Shown piece by piece: positions 24,159 through 35,171 of a stretch of DNA of 64,000 nt (its first letter is position 1; each line of letters starts with the position of its first letter). The notes below the pieces were generated by a model. That model ran no database searches and was not told the DNA's origin. It saw nothing but the letters and a program-made list of their open reading frames with translations. The position numbers and the translations under genes are program-made. The stretch is from Unio delphinus (Eukaryota > Mollusca > Bivalvia > Unionida > Unionidae), in the NCBI GenBank assembly GCA_029339505.1, contig JAQISU010000248.1, positions 1,357,945 to 1,421,944 of the forward strand, in the 5' to 3' direction.

Positions 24159-24321
24159 CACAGAATTATTGAAAGAGAAGATTGTGCTGGAACCTCAATG
24201 GATGATCAACGCCCTGAAGTCTCTCATCACGGCAGAGATGTTTGTCCTGAGACATGCTCTATCAGTCACAACCTTGTGGTATGCTCGTTCAAGAATGGAA
24301 AACTGTATCCAGAACTCATTG
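24159..24321 (+). CDS. exon 3 of the COR-OTU gene: COR domain, with a frameshift
   Basis: Preceded by TTTCACAG, followed by GTATGA. The start (STELLKEKIVLEPQWMINALK, then SLITAEMFVLRH) fits COR exactly. After TLWY, at about 24280-24286, the expected continuation FKNGKLYPELI is found in the next frame. A single-base loss (or two-base gain) has occurred there. Reading the shifted frame gives a phase that matches exon 4, where a split Asp codon is formed. In the uncorrected frame a TGA would follow within a few codons of the exon end. Either a real inactivating change or a sequence error. Confidence 0.85.
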
Positions 24322-24959
24322 GTATGACTATATTAATTTGGACTTTGTAGGACATTTTCAGAATGTGACTTCTTCCAATGTAAATATTCATGCTTTTTCA
24401 GCTTAGTGCAGTATCAAACATGTTTCATAAATCTATTTTTTCTTTATGTAACTTACATCCTCATCAATTCAGTAAACAAACTTGAAATTATTATTCTGCT
24501 ATTCTGGTTTTGCATAAGCATATTTCTGTATGTAAATGTTTCATCTGATGTAGTTATCTAATGTCAGCTTGTTTGGGAAAGACAATGAATTTACAGTATA
24601 GTACTGAATCATCAATGTCACATGACCCATTTTGTCTCCCATTCTCCTCATTTTAACCGAACCTCATCACACAAGGTGAACTGAATGGCTTTGTCTGGGA
24701 TTTGTAACTATCCGAGAGAAAGCCAGAGCTGTGGGGCTTCAGACTACAGCAGTGGAATCTCTTGCAGGTGATGTTCGGGTTTCCATGATCTGTAAACTGT
24801 CAAAAGGGTCTTACCAATTGTTCTTTATGGAAGGTCATATTTTAGCCTACAATAACATCGATGCTGTAATGGCAACCCTCAACATTGTTCACATCTCAGA
24901 TGGATGTAGATCATTGATTCATTGAAGATGAGTCTTAAATCTGTGTTGCTGAAAAATAG

Positions 24960-25310
24960 CAATGTTTTGCCATAATTACAGTTGGTCATTCAGTCCATAT
25001 GATGAAGACCTATGAAAACATGAAACAACTTTTGAGGTGCATAAATTATGTTCAACATCAGTGGCATCTTTGTGGCAATTTGAAGGCTTTTCCTCTCTTG
25101 ATTGTTCTGCAGATTGGATACACAAAGTATTAAGAATGATTGGTCACTCCGACAGTCATTTGATCCTAGGATTAAAGTGTTTAGCATCCACCACTTTTTT
25201 AATCAAGGAAGATTTTGTTACCGCACTTACACATGCAGCTGGGCATGATGCAAAACGTTGTCAAGGCCATGGACAAAACATACACAGCTTTCAAGTAGCT
25301 CCATGGAACA
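24960..25310 (+). pseudogene. degraded mobile-element-associated ORF in intron 3
   Basis: Translated with allowance for stops, it reads ITVGHSVHM, then HQWHLCGNLKAFPLLIVLQI, GYTKY and, further on, LLPHLHMQLGMMQN and VVKAMDK. I recognise the pattern GDLKxxxLLLGLQxGYTKY...LPPLHIKLGLMKNFVKAMD from a multi-copy protein family found across invertebrate genomes and usually treated as transposon-derived. Its function is not known to me. Several stops make this copy dead. Confidence 0.5.
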
Positions 25311-25438
25311 TTTGTAAGGTTAAGTGAAGCTAAGATAAAGGAAGGTGTCTTTGTCTGTTTTCTTTCAAGTAGCTCCATGGAACATTTGTAAGGTTAAGTG
25401 AAGCTAAGATAAAATAATGTGTCTTTGTCTGTTTTCAG
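25288..25438. repeat. 74-bp tandem duplication
   Basis: CTTTCAAGTAGCTCCATGGA recurs at 25288 and 25362. The two copies are nearly identical down to TTTGTCTGTTTTC. Confidence 0.92.
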
Positions 25439-25567
25439 ATTCAGGAACTAAGAATAGTTAAGCTACGCAGTAGCAACATATACATATTTAATGATTCACA
25501 TTTGTTTTCCTTCATCACTACCATCAACACATTGCTGAAGTTTGGTTATATTGAAAGTGATTGAGTA

Positions 25568-25945
25568 CCACTGTACTTAGTATAATGAGCTACTTAGTAT
25601 AATGAGCTACTTAGTATAATGAGCTACTTAGTATAATGACCTACTTAGCTATAATGACCTACTTAGTAAAATGACTTACTTAGTATAATGAGATACTTAG
25701 TATAATGACCTACTTAGTATAATGACCTACTTAGTAAAATGACCTACTTAGTATAATGAGATACTTAGTATGATGACCTACTTAGTATAATGACCTACTT
25801 AGTATAATGACCTACTTAGTATAATGACCTACTTAGTATAATGAGATACTTAGTATAATGACCTACTTAGTATAATGAGATACTAAGTAAAATGACCTAC
25901 TTAGTATAATGAGATACTTAGTATAATGACCTACTTAGTATTACA
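25568..25945. repeat. 17-bp minisatellite, about 22 units
   Basis: The unit CTACTTAGTATAATGAC alternates with a GAGA variant (GAGATACTTAGTATAAT). The variants are interspersed, not blocked. Confidence 0.95.
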
Positions 25946-26079
25946 CCAATGACAATATTTCCCTACTTCCTTTTTTTGGGGCACCAGACAAATTCTCCCC
26001 CCCCCCCTTTTAGAAAAAGAAGAAACAACAGTAGTTTGGTGTTTCTTTTATTATTCATTTACTAAATTTGATCAAAATT

Positions 26080-26950
26080 TTGTATCATTTATAATTGTGA
26101 TGGGGTATTTATTCTAAGTGTTTCTATAGGGTTGTTAAACATTTTGTATCATTTATAATTTTGATGGGTATTTATCCCTAGTGTTTGTATAGGGTTAGGG
26201 TTAGGGTTATTATCATTTATAATTTTGATGGGGTTTTTATCTGTAGTGTTTCTATAGGGTTAGGGTTAGGGTTATTATCATTTATAATTCTGATGGAGTA
26301 TTTATCCCTAGTGTTTCTATAGGGTTGTTAAAAATTTTGTATCATTAATAATTTTGATGGGGTGTTTATCCCTAGTGTTTCTTTAGGGTTAGAGTTATTA
26401 TCATTTAAAATTTTGATTGAGTATTCTGCCCAAGTGTTTCTATAGGGTTAGGGTTGTTATCGTTTATAATTTTGATGAGGTTTTTATCTCTAGTGTTTCT
26501 ATAGGGATGTTAAAAATTTTGTATCATTTATAATTTTGATGGTTATGTATCCCTAGTGTTTTTATAGGGTTAGGGTTATTATCATTTATAATTTTGATGG
26601 GGTATTTATCCTTAGTGTTTCTATAGGGTTAGGGTTATTATCATTTATAATTTTGATGGCGTATTTATCCTTAGTGTTTCTATAGGGTTAGGGTTATTAT
26701 CATTTATAATGTTGATGGGGTATTTATCCGTAGTGTTTCTATAGGGTTATGGTTAGGGTTATTATCATTTATAATTTGGATGGGGTATTTAGCCTTAGTG
26801 TTTCTATAGGGTTAGGATTAGGGTTATTATCATTTATAATTTGGATGAGGTATTTATCCCTAGTGTTTCTATATGGTTAGGGTTAGGGTTACTTTTATTT
26901 TTATAATTTTGATGGGGTATTTATCCATAGTGTTTATATAGGGTTTTTCA
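26080..26950. repeat. about 64-bp minisatellite containing telomere-like GGGTTA motifs
   Basis: About 13 units share TTATCATTTATAATTTTGAT, GGGGTATTTATCC and TAGTGTTTCTATAGGG. In most units the last part continues as one to three copies of TTAGGG (for example near 26195-26206 and 26259-26271). It sits in intron 3, directly after a C-rich homopolymer at 25998-26008. Confidence 0.93.
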
Positions 26951-27690
26951 TCCAAATAAGTTTTATCCACCTAATCTCAAAATTCCTTTCCTAGTTCATT
27001 TTGCCGACCTTCACTAGAGGTCACCTATATCCTTTGTACGCTATTTATGTTAGTGCTATATGTGTGTGTATGCTAGATATGTATTTATATACATATTTTT
27101 TTCTGTACATGATTGATGTCTACCAATTTAAATATTATCATTTGTTAAAAATAAAATATCCGCCTCATGAGCTTCATTAGGGGTGCTGACATAAAAATGT
27201 GCATACATAATTTTGTTTAGGTGGTGGTATATACGTTTGCCACGTGTTAACCAATTTGCAGGAACATACCATGTAACCTTTGCTGCTATATCCCTCCAAT
27301 ATGCTATTGGGTTTTAATAAACCGATTCCATTCTAATAATAATCAGTTGATTAATTACCATCCCCTAGGTCTAGTTTAATTTTCATCGCAGGTATTATCA
27401 ACCAATTAACTAATGATCCTTTGAAAGATTTTTGAATGAAATCAACTTACATATGCACTTTGGCATTGCTATAAATATTTATATGCTACATCATGAATGT
27501 GACAAGCTCAATCAATTACACTGACTGGATACTCTGAAGGTCTTGATTTATCTCGTTTGTCAAGTTGGATATCAAGTCAGGTTCCAGGACCAAAATGATA
27601 TAGAGGAAGATGTTTTTTGTCCTGGTTATTTATATCATGGAGTTCCTGGTAATTTTCCTACGATGCAGTGATATCACCACCCTTGATATA
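26951..27690. other. unassigned intronic sequence
   Basis: No coding or transposon signal recognised. Confidence 0.5.
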
Positions 27691-27856
27691 TGTCAAGGAT
27701 AAAGTAAATTTGTATTGTTTACACAACATTTTACACCCTTGCCTGTAACAGCATGCTTGTAATTTATGTTCTTATTGTTGTTAATCCACTTGAAGGGGTT
27801 CATGCTCTGCATCAAACATAATATAAATCCATATTGTTTATTATATTTGTACAACA

Positions 27857-28501
27857 TGGACATCAATGATTTCTCAGCGACACGAAAACAAGAACCAGTC
27901 AAATATCATCCGGCATTCCCGACATCTAACAACATTATTATAATAGCTCCATTTTGGTCTAGAACAATGGTATTATTAATTAATTTAAGAATGAAATGGT
28001 TCATTTGGGATATATCATATTTAGTTGCATCTTCTGTAGATTAGCAACTATGATACAATGTTCTTAGAGATTTTAATGAGAATGCAATATTATTAAATCA
28101 ATAAGGTGATGATATTGTTAATTTCATTACCGATATTGATAAAGCTCCATCAGAAGATGAAATTGATGGATTCATTACATATTTAGTTGTCTACAATGAT
28201 GTAATGCTGGACAAACAAATCAAATCCAGCTTGGATATTTTCTCAAGGCAGACATAAAAATACAGATGGTATACATGTCATGAAGTGATATACACAAATA
28301 CTTATAGTGATCAGAGATAACTGCAATATTTTAGATGTATTTAATGAATTTGATACACATACTCTGCAAAATATTCATCATACTTGTTATTCAAGGGATA
28401 TGGATATAATTAAATTAAAAAACTTATTTTTATATGTTCACGTGGGTAAACAAAACATGTATACTAATTTTAAAAAGCACGAACAAAATAAGATAAGGTA
28501 A
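27857..28501 (+). pseudogene. cluster of unidentified AT-rich ORF remnants in intron 3
   Basis: Three protein-like stretches follow one another: MDINDFSATRKQEPV with KYHPAFPTSNN; DDIVNFITDIDKAPSEDEID; and VFNEFDTHTLQNIHH with KLKNLFLYVHVGKQNMYTNF. They lie in different frames or are separated by stops. The composition (Asn, Asp, Ile, Lys rich) differs from the host exons and resembles genes of AT-rich mobile or viral-like elements. I do not recognise the family. Confidence 0.3.
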
Positions 28502-28794
28502 CAAAAATGAGCCAATCCAATTAGAGAGACTCTCGGTAAGTAAGAGGCTTTGATTTGGTGTCATTAGCCATGTATTTTTCATTTTCGTAGGAAGCTTTAT
28601 TTGTTACTGCTGTAGGATTGACAAATGAAATTACTAGATCATGCTGCTTTTTAATTACATATCTGATCAGAAAGAATGTATTTGCAGTTATGTTGAAATA
28701 CTTTTTTATACTTCACAATTATCTCACTTACTGAATATTTGTGATGAAATTAGTTATATTCTTTGTGTAACGGTTATTTTCTTCTCATTTCAAG

Positions 28795-28922
28795 ATGCTC
28801 TCTGGACAAAAGATAAGAATTCAGATCTCCATGAAAACAAAGATAACATTTTGCTGCTCATGGAACAGCTGAACATCATCGCCAAGCCAAAATTGTACAT
28901 CGATGATGAATCGGAAATCAAG
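28795..28922 (+). CDS. exon 4 of the COR-OTU gene: COR domain
   Basis: Preceded by CATTTCAAG, followed by GTCAGT. Enters in phase 1 relative to the corrected exon 3 (a split Asp) and leaves in phase 0. Encodes ALWTKDKNSDLHENKDNILL, then LMEQLNIIAKPK and an acidic DDESEIK. The H..NK..LL.LMEQL.I pattern is the conserved second part of COR. No lesion. Confidence 0.88.
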
Positions 28923-28989
28923 GTCAGTTAATTATAAATAATGAATATTCATCCAGGTTATTAGTCCACAAGACAGTGTACAAAATTTA

Positions 28990-29235
28990 AGCATTACAAG
29001 GATAAACAGTAGGTGATGCATAGAAAATACAAAGATATTACACAAAAAAACAGGGTTAGATTTAAACATTACAAGGAGAAACAGGAGGTAATGCATCAAA
29101 AATATAATGATATAACACTAAATGGTACAGGGTTAGAGATGAGCATCACATGGAAAAACAGGAGGTGATGCATAGAAAATAAAATTATATGACACTAAAT
29201 GGTACAGGGTTAGAGATAAGCAGCACATTGTTTCA
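28990..29235. repeat. about 76-bp tandem repeat, three units
   Basis: Units share ACAAGGAGAAACAGGAGGT, GATGCATAGAAAATA and ACAGGGTTAGA; starts near 28996, 29071 and 29148. Confidence 0.8.
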
Positions 29236-29239
29236 TTAC

Positions 29240-30440
29240 AGTAAACATAACAAATAAAAACAAGAAGAAAGATGTTGTATGCCAAAAATATAAACAAGTA
29301 TTATGCACTCATACTTTATTACTCGTAGATTTATTTAAACCAAACAAATACACATCAGTCCATTATGGGATCTTGGGTCTGTGATTTAATCTGATCTAAG
29401 AGATGGGTTATTGTAGTACCTCTCATATCACATCATCTAGTGATTTCAAAATGGAAAAAAAACAATTATTCTAGTTTTAAAAACATCCAAGGATTTTGAA
29501 ATTTACATGGCAGATACAACATTGTAAAGCTCATCCAACTTCAACCAAGTTATAAAGAACAGTCATTTTGTACATGGCATATTTCCAAGCAGATAAAAAA
29601 AAAACATGACAGACCATGCTTCACATTTAAATAGGAATGACTAAAAGAGAGGTATAAAAAGTATATAATTAACCCAGGGGTCTCGATAGGAATTTTTAAC
29701 TAGGAGACCAGGACTCCCCTTTTGGTAAAACTAGGAGTCCCACAAGCAAATGTTGCAGTCCCATACCAGACAATGATGAACTTGGCAGATTAGAAGAACT
29801 GTTGGTTGCCATTGAATTTAATTTCCACATTCCATATAACACTGACATGTACAACCGTGTTAGCCTATTCGGCATTTTTGATAATTCTGCACAATGATAC
29901 GTCATTTATATGAACATTGGATCACATGTTGTTTTGGTTGCTAATTCACGCTTTGGCTGAAATGTCAGAAAGAGTCCAAAGTAATGTATTTCATTCCCAT
30001 AGCCTGTTGCATAAATATTACATCTTTTCAAAGCCATGTGTAGAATATACCGCCATATTTTGAGTCATGGAAATATACAGGAGATATCACGTTTGTCCAA
30101 ACTTAGTATTATTTTGAATAGAAACTTCTGGTGGCAATTGCTGCTTTTCAATTAGTAAGCATCATATAATTGTATTTTCATCAATATAATTTGGTATGGG
30201 TTTTGCATCAATATTGGTGACCTCAGATGCACAGGCCTGACAACGGTGTAGCTTGTGTTAATCCTTTGGGGGTGAGAATGAATTTTGTCAATCCATGGAA
30301 TGGTCGTATTCCAAACACTATGCCAGTCATCACACACTTTCTTACACTTGGCTACTATCCACTCCAAGCTATCAGTTCTAGAAACTTTAGCACTTTTCTG
30401 ATTCTTATTCAAATCTTTGTTAATTTGCCATTTAACTCTA
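29240..30440. other. unassigned intronic sequence
   Basis: The minus-strand frames at 29696 and 30152 have no recognisable domain. Nothing else supported. Confidence 0.45.
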
Positions 30441-30444
30441 CTTG

Positions 30445-31145
30445 AAAAGAATTCCATCATCCTGAAATGATTTACTATTAAAAATACTGAAAAATAATTC
30501 GAACCTCTTGAAATAGTTTAATTAACCATTAAAAATACTGAAAAATAATTGTATCCTCTTGGAATGGTTCACCATTCAAAAATACTGAAAAATATTTGCA
30601 TCCTCTTCAAATGGTTTGGGGCCCCGAGTGGTCTAAAGCGCTTTTGGTTATGGATCACAGCCATCTCACCTCTGTCTGCGTAGGTTTAAGTCTAAGATTC
30701 GGCTAAATAAAATGTAGTTATGTGAGAAAGCTTGCCAGTAGCTTCTCATGGGTCCGTGGTTCTTTCTGCGGGTTCTTCCCCCACCAATGATACTGGCCGC
30801 TATGTATAGCCTATCATGTGCTGACAATGGCGTTAAACCCTACAACACATTCAAGTGGTTCACCATTAAAACTATTGAAAAAAATGTATCTTATAATGGT
30901 TCACCATAAAAAATATAAAACAAATGATTCCATCCTTTTGGAATGGTTCACCATAAAAATACTGAAAAATGATTCAACCTTTTGGAATGGTTCACCATAA
31001 AAAGTACTAATTAATAATTGCTACCTCTTAGAAAGGTTCACCATTTAAAATACTGAAATATAATTGTATCCTCTTGGATTGGTTCACCATCAAAAATACT
31101 GAAAAGGAATTCCAACCTCTTGGAATGGTTCACCTTAACAACTTC
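30445..31145. repeat. about 46-bp minisatellite interrupted by a SINE
   Basis: Units share GGTTCACCATTAAAAATACT, GAAAAATAATT and CCTCTTGGAAT. About 15 diverged units are split at 30617/30851 by the SINE. Confidence 0.85.
30618..30849 (+). mobile_element. tRNA-derived SINE, copy 2, with target duplication
   Basis: The head has CCGAGTGGTCTAAAGCGC (A box region) and GTAGGTTTAAGTCTAAG at the B box position. The body has GTGAGAAAGCTTGCCAGTAG and GTGGTTCTTTC, and the tail GGCGTTAAACCCTACAACAC. TTCAAATGGTTT (30606-30617) and TTCAAGTGGTTC (30850-30861) flank it as an imperfect 12-bp target duplication drawn from the surrounding minisatellite unit. Confidence 0.88.
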
Positions 31146-31619
31146 GTCCACACCTAGTTCAAGAAGTCCCCAATTTTACCACCACACGTTTTAAAAGCTA
31201 TCGCAACAGGTGCTATGGCTACTGCTACAAAAAATAAAATAAATATATACCATTGCATAGGATATTGAAGATTGCTTTGTGGCATTATAATAACAAAAAA
31301 TGCACACTATTTTCCATCACTCATGTGTATGTGTCACGAGGAAACCTCAATGCAGCAGTTCCATTGAATATGATATGATTAGAACCAGAATGTATATAGT
31401 TCAAATAATGTTCATGTTGAGTGCTGATTCAATTCATACACTGATATATTATTTATTTAGTCCTAGTATTTTATTGTACTTAATAATGACCCAACAAAAT
31501 TATACTCTCCCCCACCTCACCTCTTCTGTCCATAGTTTATGCTATTTAATTAGTTTCTTTCCTTCCATACTATTGAATTAAATGTAGCAGTGCATTCAAG
31601 ATTTCTAGAAACATGTACT

Positions 31620-31935
31620 TGCAAGTCTTGCTACCTTGAGCATCATTAGCTTGAGGATACATCATTTGTACTGGATACATCATTTATATTGGTACATCAT
31701 TTGTACTGGATACATCATTTTTATGGGGTACAGTATGTGCTTGATGGTACCTCATTTGTTTGAAGGTACATTTGTATGGGATACATTGTTTTCTTGAGGA
31801 TACATCGTTTTCTTGAGGGTACATCATTTACTTGAGGGTACCTCAAATGTTCCTGAGTGTACATCATTTGTTTAAGGATACATCATTTATTTGAAGGAAA
31901 ATCTTTTGTTTAGGGTGCATCATTTTATGAAACGT
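31620..31935. repeat. irregular short repeat (GGATACATCATTT)
   Basis: GGATACATCATTTGTACT and variants recur about 12 times at 20-30 bp spacing without a strict period. Confidence 0.7.
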
Positions 31936-32379
31936 ATCCATATACCAGCATATATCTTGGCACATGAAGCAATTATTTTGCTGTTGTGATAGACCTTTTA
32001 TTATCTCAGTCTGATTGACTCAATTAGGTCATCTCAGTCATGTTGTCCATGTTCTAGGATTTACTTTGAAAAGAAAAAAGTCTTGTAATGTACTGTGCCA
32101 GATGAAGTTTTTATATAATGAACAACAACACCATATATCATAAAAAAGAACTTCTCTCATAAAGTAAGGTATGGTCTCCACAACATTTATAACTGATATT
32201 GACACACATGCACATGAAGTCAAACTACATGACAGAGCTCCAGACACACATACACTATACATCAATCTCTACAAAAATCAATACTCTCTCAAGAATGATC
32301 ACAAAGCTAGCAACAATCAGAATGTGTTAAGCAAAACCGGTTTCTTCTTCAAGTTTTGTCAAACAACTTGTAATCATCC

Positions 32380-32610
32380 TTAGTGGAATCTAACAAAGTA
32401 ACGTGATTGCAAATGAAAACTCCTGCACTTACCAAGTTTTTGTCAACCAACTTGTAATCAGCCTTAGTGGAATCTAACAAAGTAACGTGATTGCAAATGA
32501 AAACTCCTGTACTTACCAAGTTTTGTCAAACAATTTTTAATCAGCCTTAGTGGAATCTAACATGGTAACTTGATAGCAGTTGAAAACTCCTGCACTTACC
32601 AAGCTGGTGA
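32380..32610. repeat. about 82-bp tandem repeat, three units
   Basis: CTTAGTGGAATCTAACAAAG, GAAAACTCCTG and ACTTACCAAGTTTT recur three times, the third more diverged. Confidence 0.88.
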
Positions 32611-32839
32611 TTCATCATTACACAAGAAAAGTTCCATGTGACTTATCATTGGACTTGTAATTGGAACACTTGCCATATTTTCAGGACAGAAAATATAAAT
32701 TTCCAATACAATCTTAACTTCAATCTTGTTACAGTCTCCACAAACTTATTTAGACTGGTTTGACTAGCATATAATGTTTTCCATATTAGAACTGAAGAAA
32801 GTTTGATGTTTACTTTATAAAATATATTAACTACTGTTA

Positions 32840-33465
32840 TTTTCATATAAAATCCACAGATTAATTACTTACTGTTATTTTCATATGACATCCATAGATT
32901 AATTATTTACAGTTAATTACGTTTGACATCCATATATGAATTACTTACTGCTAATTTCAAATGACATCCACCGATTAATTACTTACTGTTATTTTCATAT
33001 GACATCCATAGATTAATTATTTGCTGTTATTTTCATATGACATCCATAAATAAATTACTTAGTTATTTTCATATGACATCCATAAATTAATTACTTACTT
33101 ATTTTCAAATGACATCATAGATTAATTACTTACTGCTAATTTCATATGACATCCATCTATTAATTTTTTACTGTTATTTTCATATGACATTCATAGATTA
33201 ATTACTTACTGTTATTTTCATATGAAACCAATAGATTAATTACTTACTGTTAATTTCAAATGACATCCACAGATTAATTACTTACTGTTATTTTCATATG
33301 AAATCAATAGATTAATTACTTACTGTTATTTTCATATGACATCCATAGGTTAATTACTTACTGTTATTTTCATATGACATCCATAGATTAATTACTTACT
33401 TTTATTTCATATGACATCCATAGATTAATTATTTACTGTTATTTTCGTATGACATCTATAGATTA
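32840..33465. repeat. about 38-bp minisatellite, first block
   Basis: About 16 units share GATTAATTACTTACTGTTAT and TTTCATATGACATCCATA. Confidence 0.93.
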
Positions 33466-34010
33466 AATGTAATACTCAAGTAATAATATTAAATGTGTAC
33501 AATTCTGTGTCATATGAAGAACTTATGTACTTACAATTTGCAGGTTACCCATTTCCCTCATTAAAATATTTGTATTAATGAGATTTATTTATAAGATATA
33601 GCACATTGTTCCAGACAATCATATTATATTTTTATTATTTATATTTTTTAATGACATCAATAGATTAATTAATTACTATTAATTACATATGACATCCATA
33701 CATTAATTACTTATTGTTATTTTCATGTGACATCCATAGAATAATTACTTACTGTCATTTTCAGACAACATCCATAGATTAATGTTATTTTCATATGACA
33801 TCTAAAGATTAATTATTTACTGTTTTTTTCATATGACGTCCATAGATTAAATTTAATACTCAGGTATTAATATTAAATGTTTAAAATTCTGCTTCATATG
33901 TAGATCTTATGTACTTACAACTTAAAGGTCACCCATTCCCCTCATTAAGATATCTGTATTATTGCGATTTATTTATAAAGATTGTTCCAGACGATCATTG
34001 TCCAATACTT
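33461..34010. repeat. duplicated array-plus-flank segment
   Basis: The flank beginning GATTAAATGTAATACTC at 33461 recurs at about 33845 (384 bp further), through CTTATGTACTTACAA and TTGTTCCAGAC. Between them lies a second block of the 38-bp units (about 33645-33845). So array and flank were copied together. Confidence 0.85.
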
Positions 34011-34104
34011 CCAAAAGGTAACAGTTATAACTTGTCTAAGAAATATCTGAGAGCATCTTCTTTAGCTTGATCCTACACATGTAATATGTCAGATTTTCAT
34101 AGAA

Positions 34105-34305
34105 GAGCACAATACCTGAAGACCTTTATAAGACCTAGTAACCTTTATAAGACCCTATGACTTTCATAAGACCTGAAGACCTTTATAAGACCTAGTAACC
34201 TTCATAAGACTCTAAGACTTTCAAAAGACCTGAAGACCTTTATAAGACCTAGTAACCTGTAGAAGACCCTATGACTTTCATAAGACCTGAAGACCTTATA
34301 CATTG
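34105..34305. repeat. about 57-bp tandem repeat
   Basis: GAAGACCTTTATAAGACC, TAGTAACCTTTATAAGACC and CTATGACTTTCATAAGACC alternate for about three and a half cycles; each part is itself a variant of a 19-bp unit. Confidence 0.88.
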
Positions 34306-34589
34306 AGAGTTAATAATCATACCTGATTAATATGTATTGAATCTGCTATGTCAGAAATGCAGGTTTATGTTTTTAGTTGGAAAACCTTGTGTGAGGAAAA
34401 TAATCAGCGTTGTTGTTAGTACCAAGTAAATGAATTCAAATTTGTGGGTTACATTTTTTATCTCCAGGCTTGTGGGGAAACAATGTAATCCCTTGACTTT
34501 GATTTTAGTACCAGTTGAAACCCCAACATAGATTCTAATAATATCATTGCTAAATATCCCCATTACTAATTAAACCATTCATTTGTCAG

Positions 34590-35171
34590 GAGGTGAATTA
34601 CTTCTTTACTCCATGTATGCATCATGTGGAAACACCCAGAGAAGTTATCTTCCCAGAACATAATGAACAGATGGAGTGCTCATCGGTCATGTGCTATGTC
34701 TTCACTGGAAAATTTATTCCAGCACCAATTTTCCACCGACTTCTCGCTGCCTGCATTGCTCGATGGCCATTAGCAACAAAGAAGATGAAGACGACACTTG
34801 AGAATCAGATCTTTTGTTGCTGCGGTGTTTTTCAAATTGACGATTACCACAAACTGACCCTGCACTTCTAGGCCTACATCATATTCATGAGAGTGACTAG
34901 ACAAGGGATCAAAGACAAGACTACATCTCCAACGTTGTGTATTGAGGCGAAAGAGTTTATTGCTAAGGTACTCAACAAGCTCATTGGATACCTGGGTCAT
35001 AACCTGAAGTTTGAGGAGTTTATACAGTGCCCTGAATACAATGATGAAAGTGTCAACATCAACAGCCTTTTCCCAGTGGCCAAACTGAAAGAGAATGCAG
35101 AAGTACGCTGTGACTTCCATGACAACATAATTGAGTCAAACAAGATTTTGAAGTTTTGGTTTGAAGCGCAG
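34590..35171 (+). CDS. exon 5 of the COR-OTU gene: C-terminal COR, with an in-frame stop
   Basis: Preceded by TTTGTCAG, followed by GTGAGG; 194 codons, phase 0 at both ends. Encodes VNYFFTPCMHHVETPREVIF, CYVFTGKFIPAPIFHRLLAA, CIARWPLATKK, FCCCGVFQIDDYHKLTLHF. The frame then meets TAG at 34869-34871, and continues unbroken as AYIIFMRVTRQGIKDK, FIAKVLNKLIGYLGHNLKFE, FIQCPEYND and KILKFWFEAQ. A strong COR C-terminal match on both sides of the stop shows that the TAG replaces a sense codon. The stop would remove the HEPN-like and OTU parts. The remaining frame is free of other lesions. Confidence 0.9.

Noticed and set aside
34770..35120. 116-codon minus-strand frame
   Set aside because: It is the antisense of the conserved COR exon 5 and has no motif of its own.
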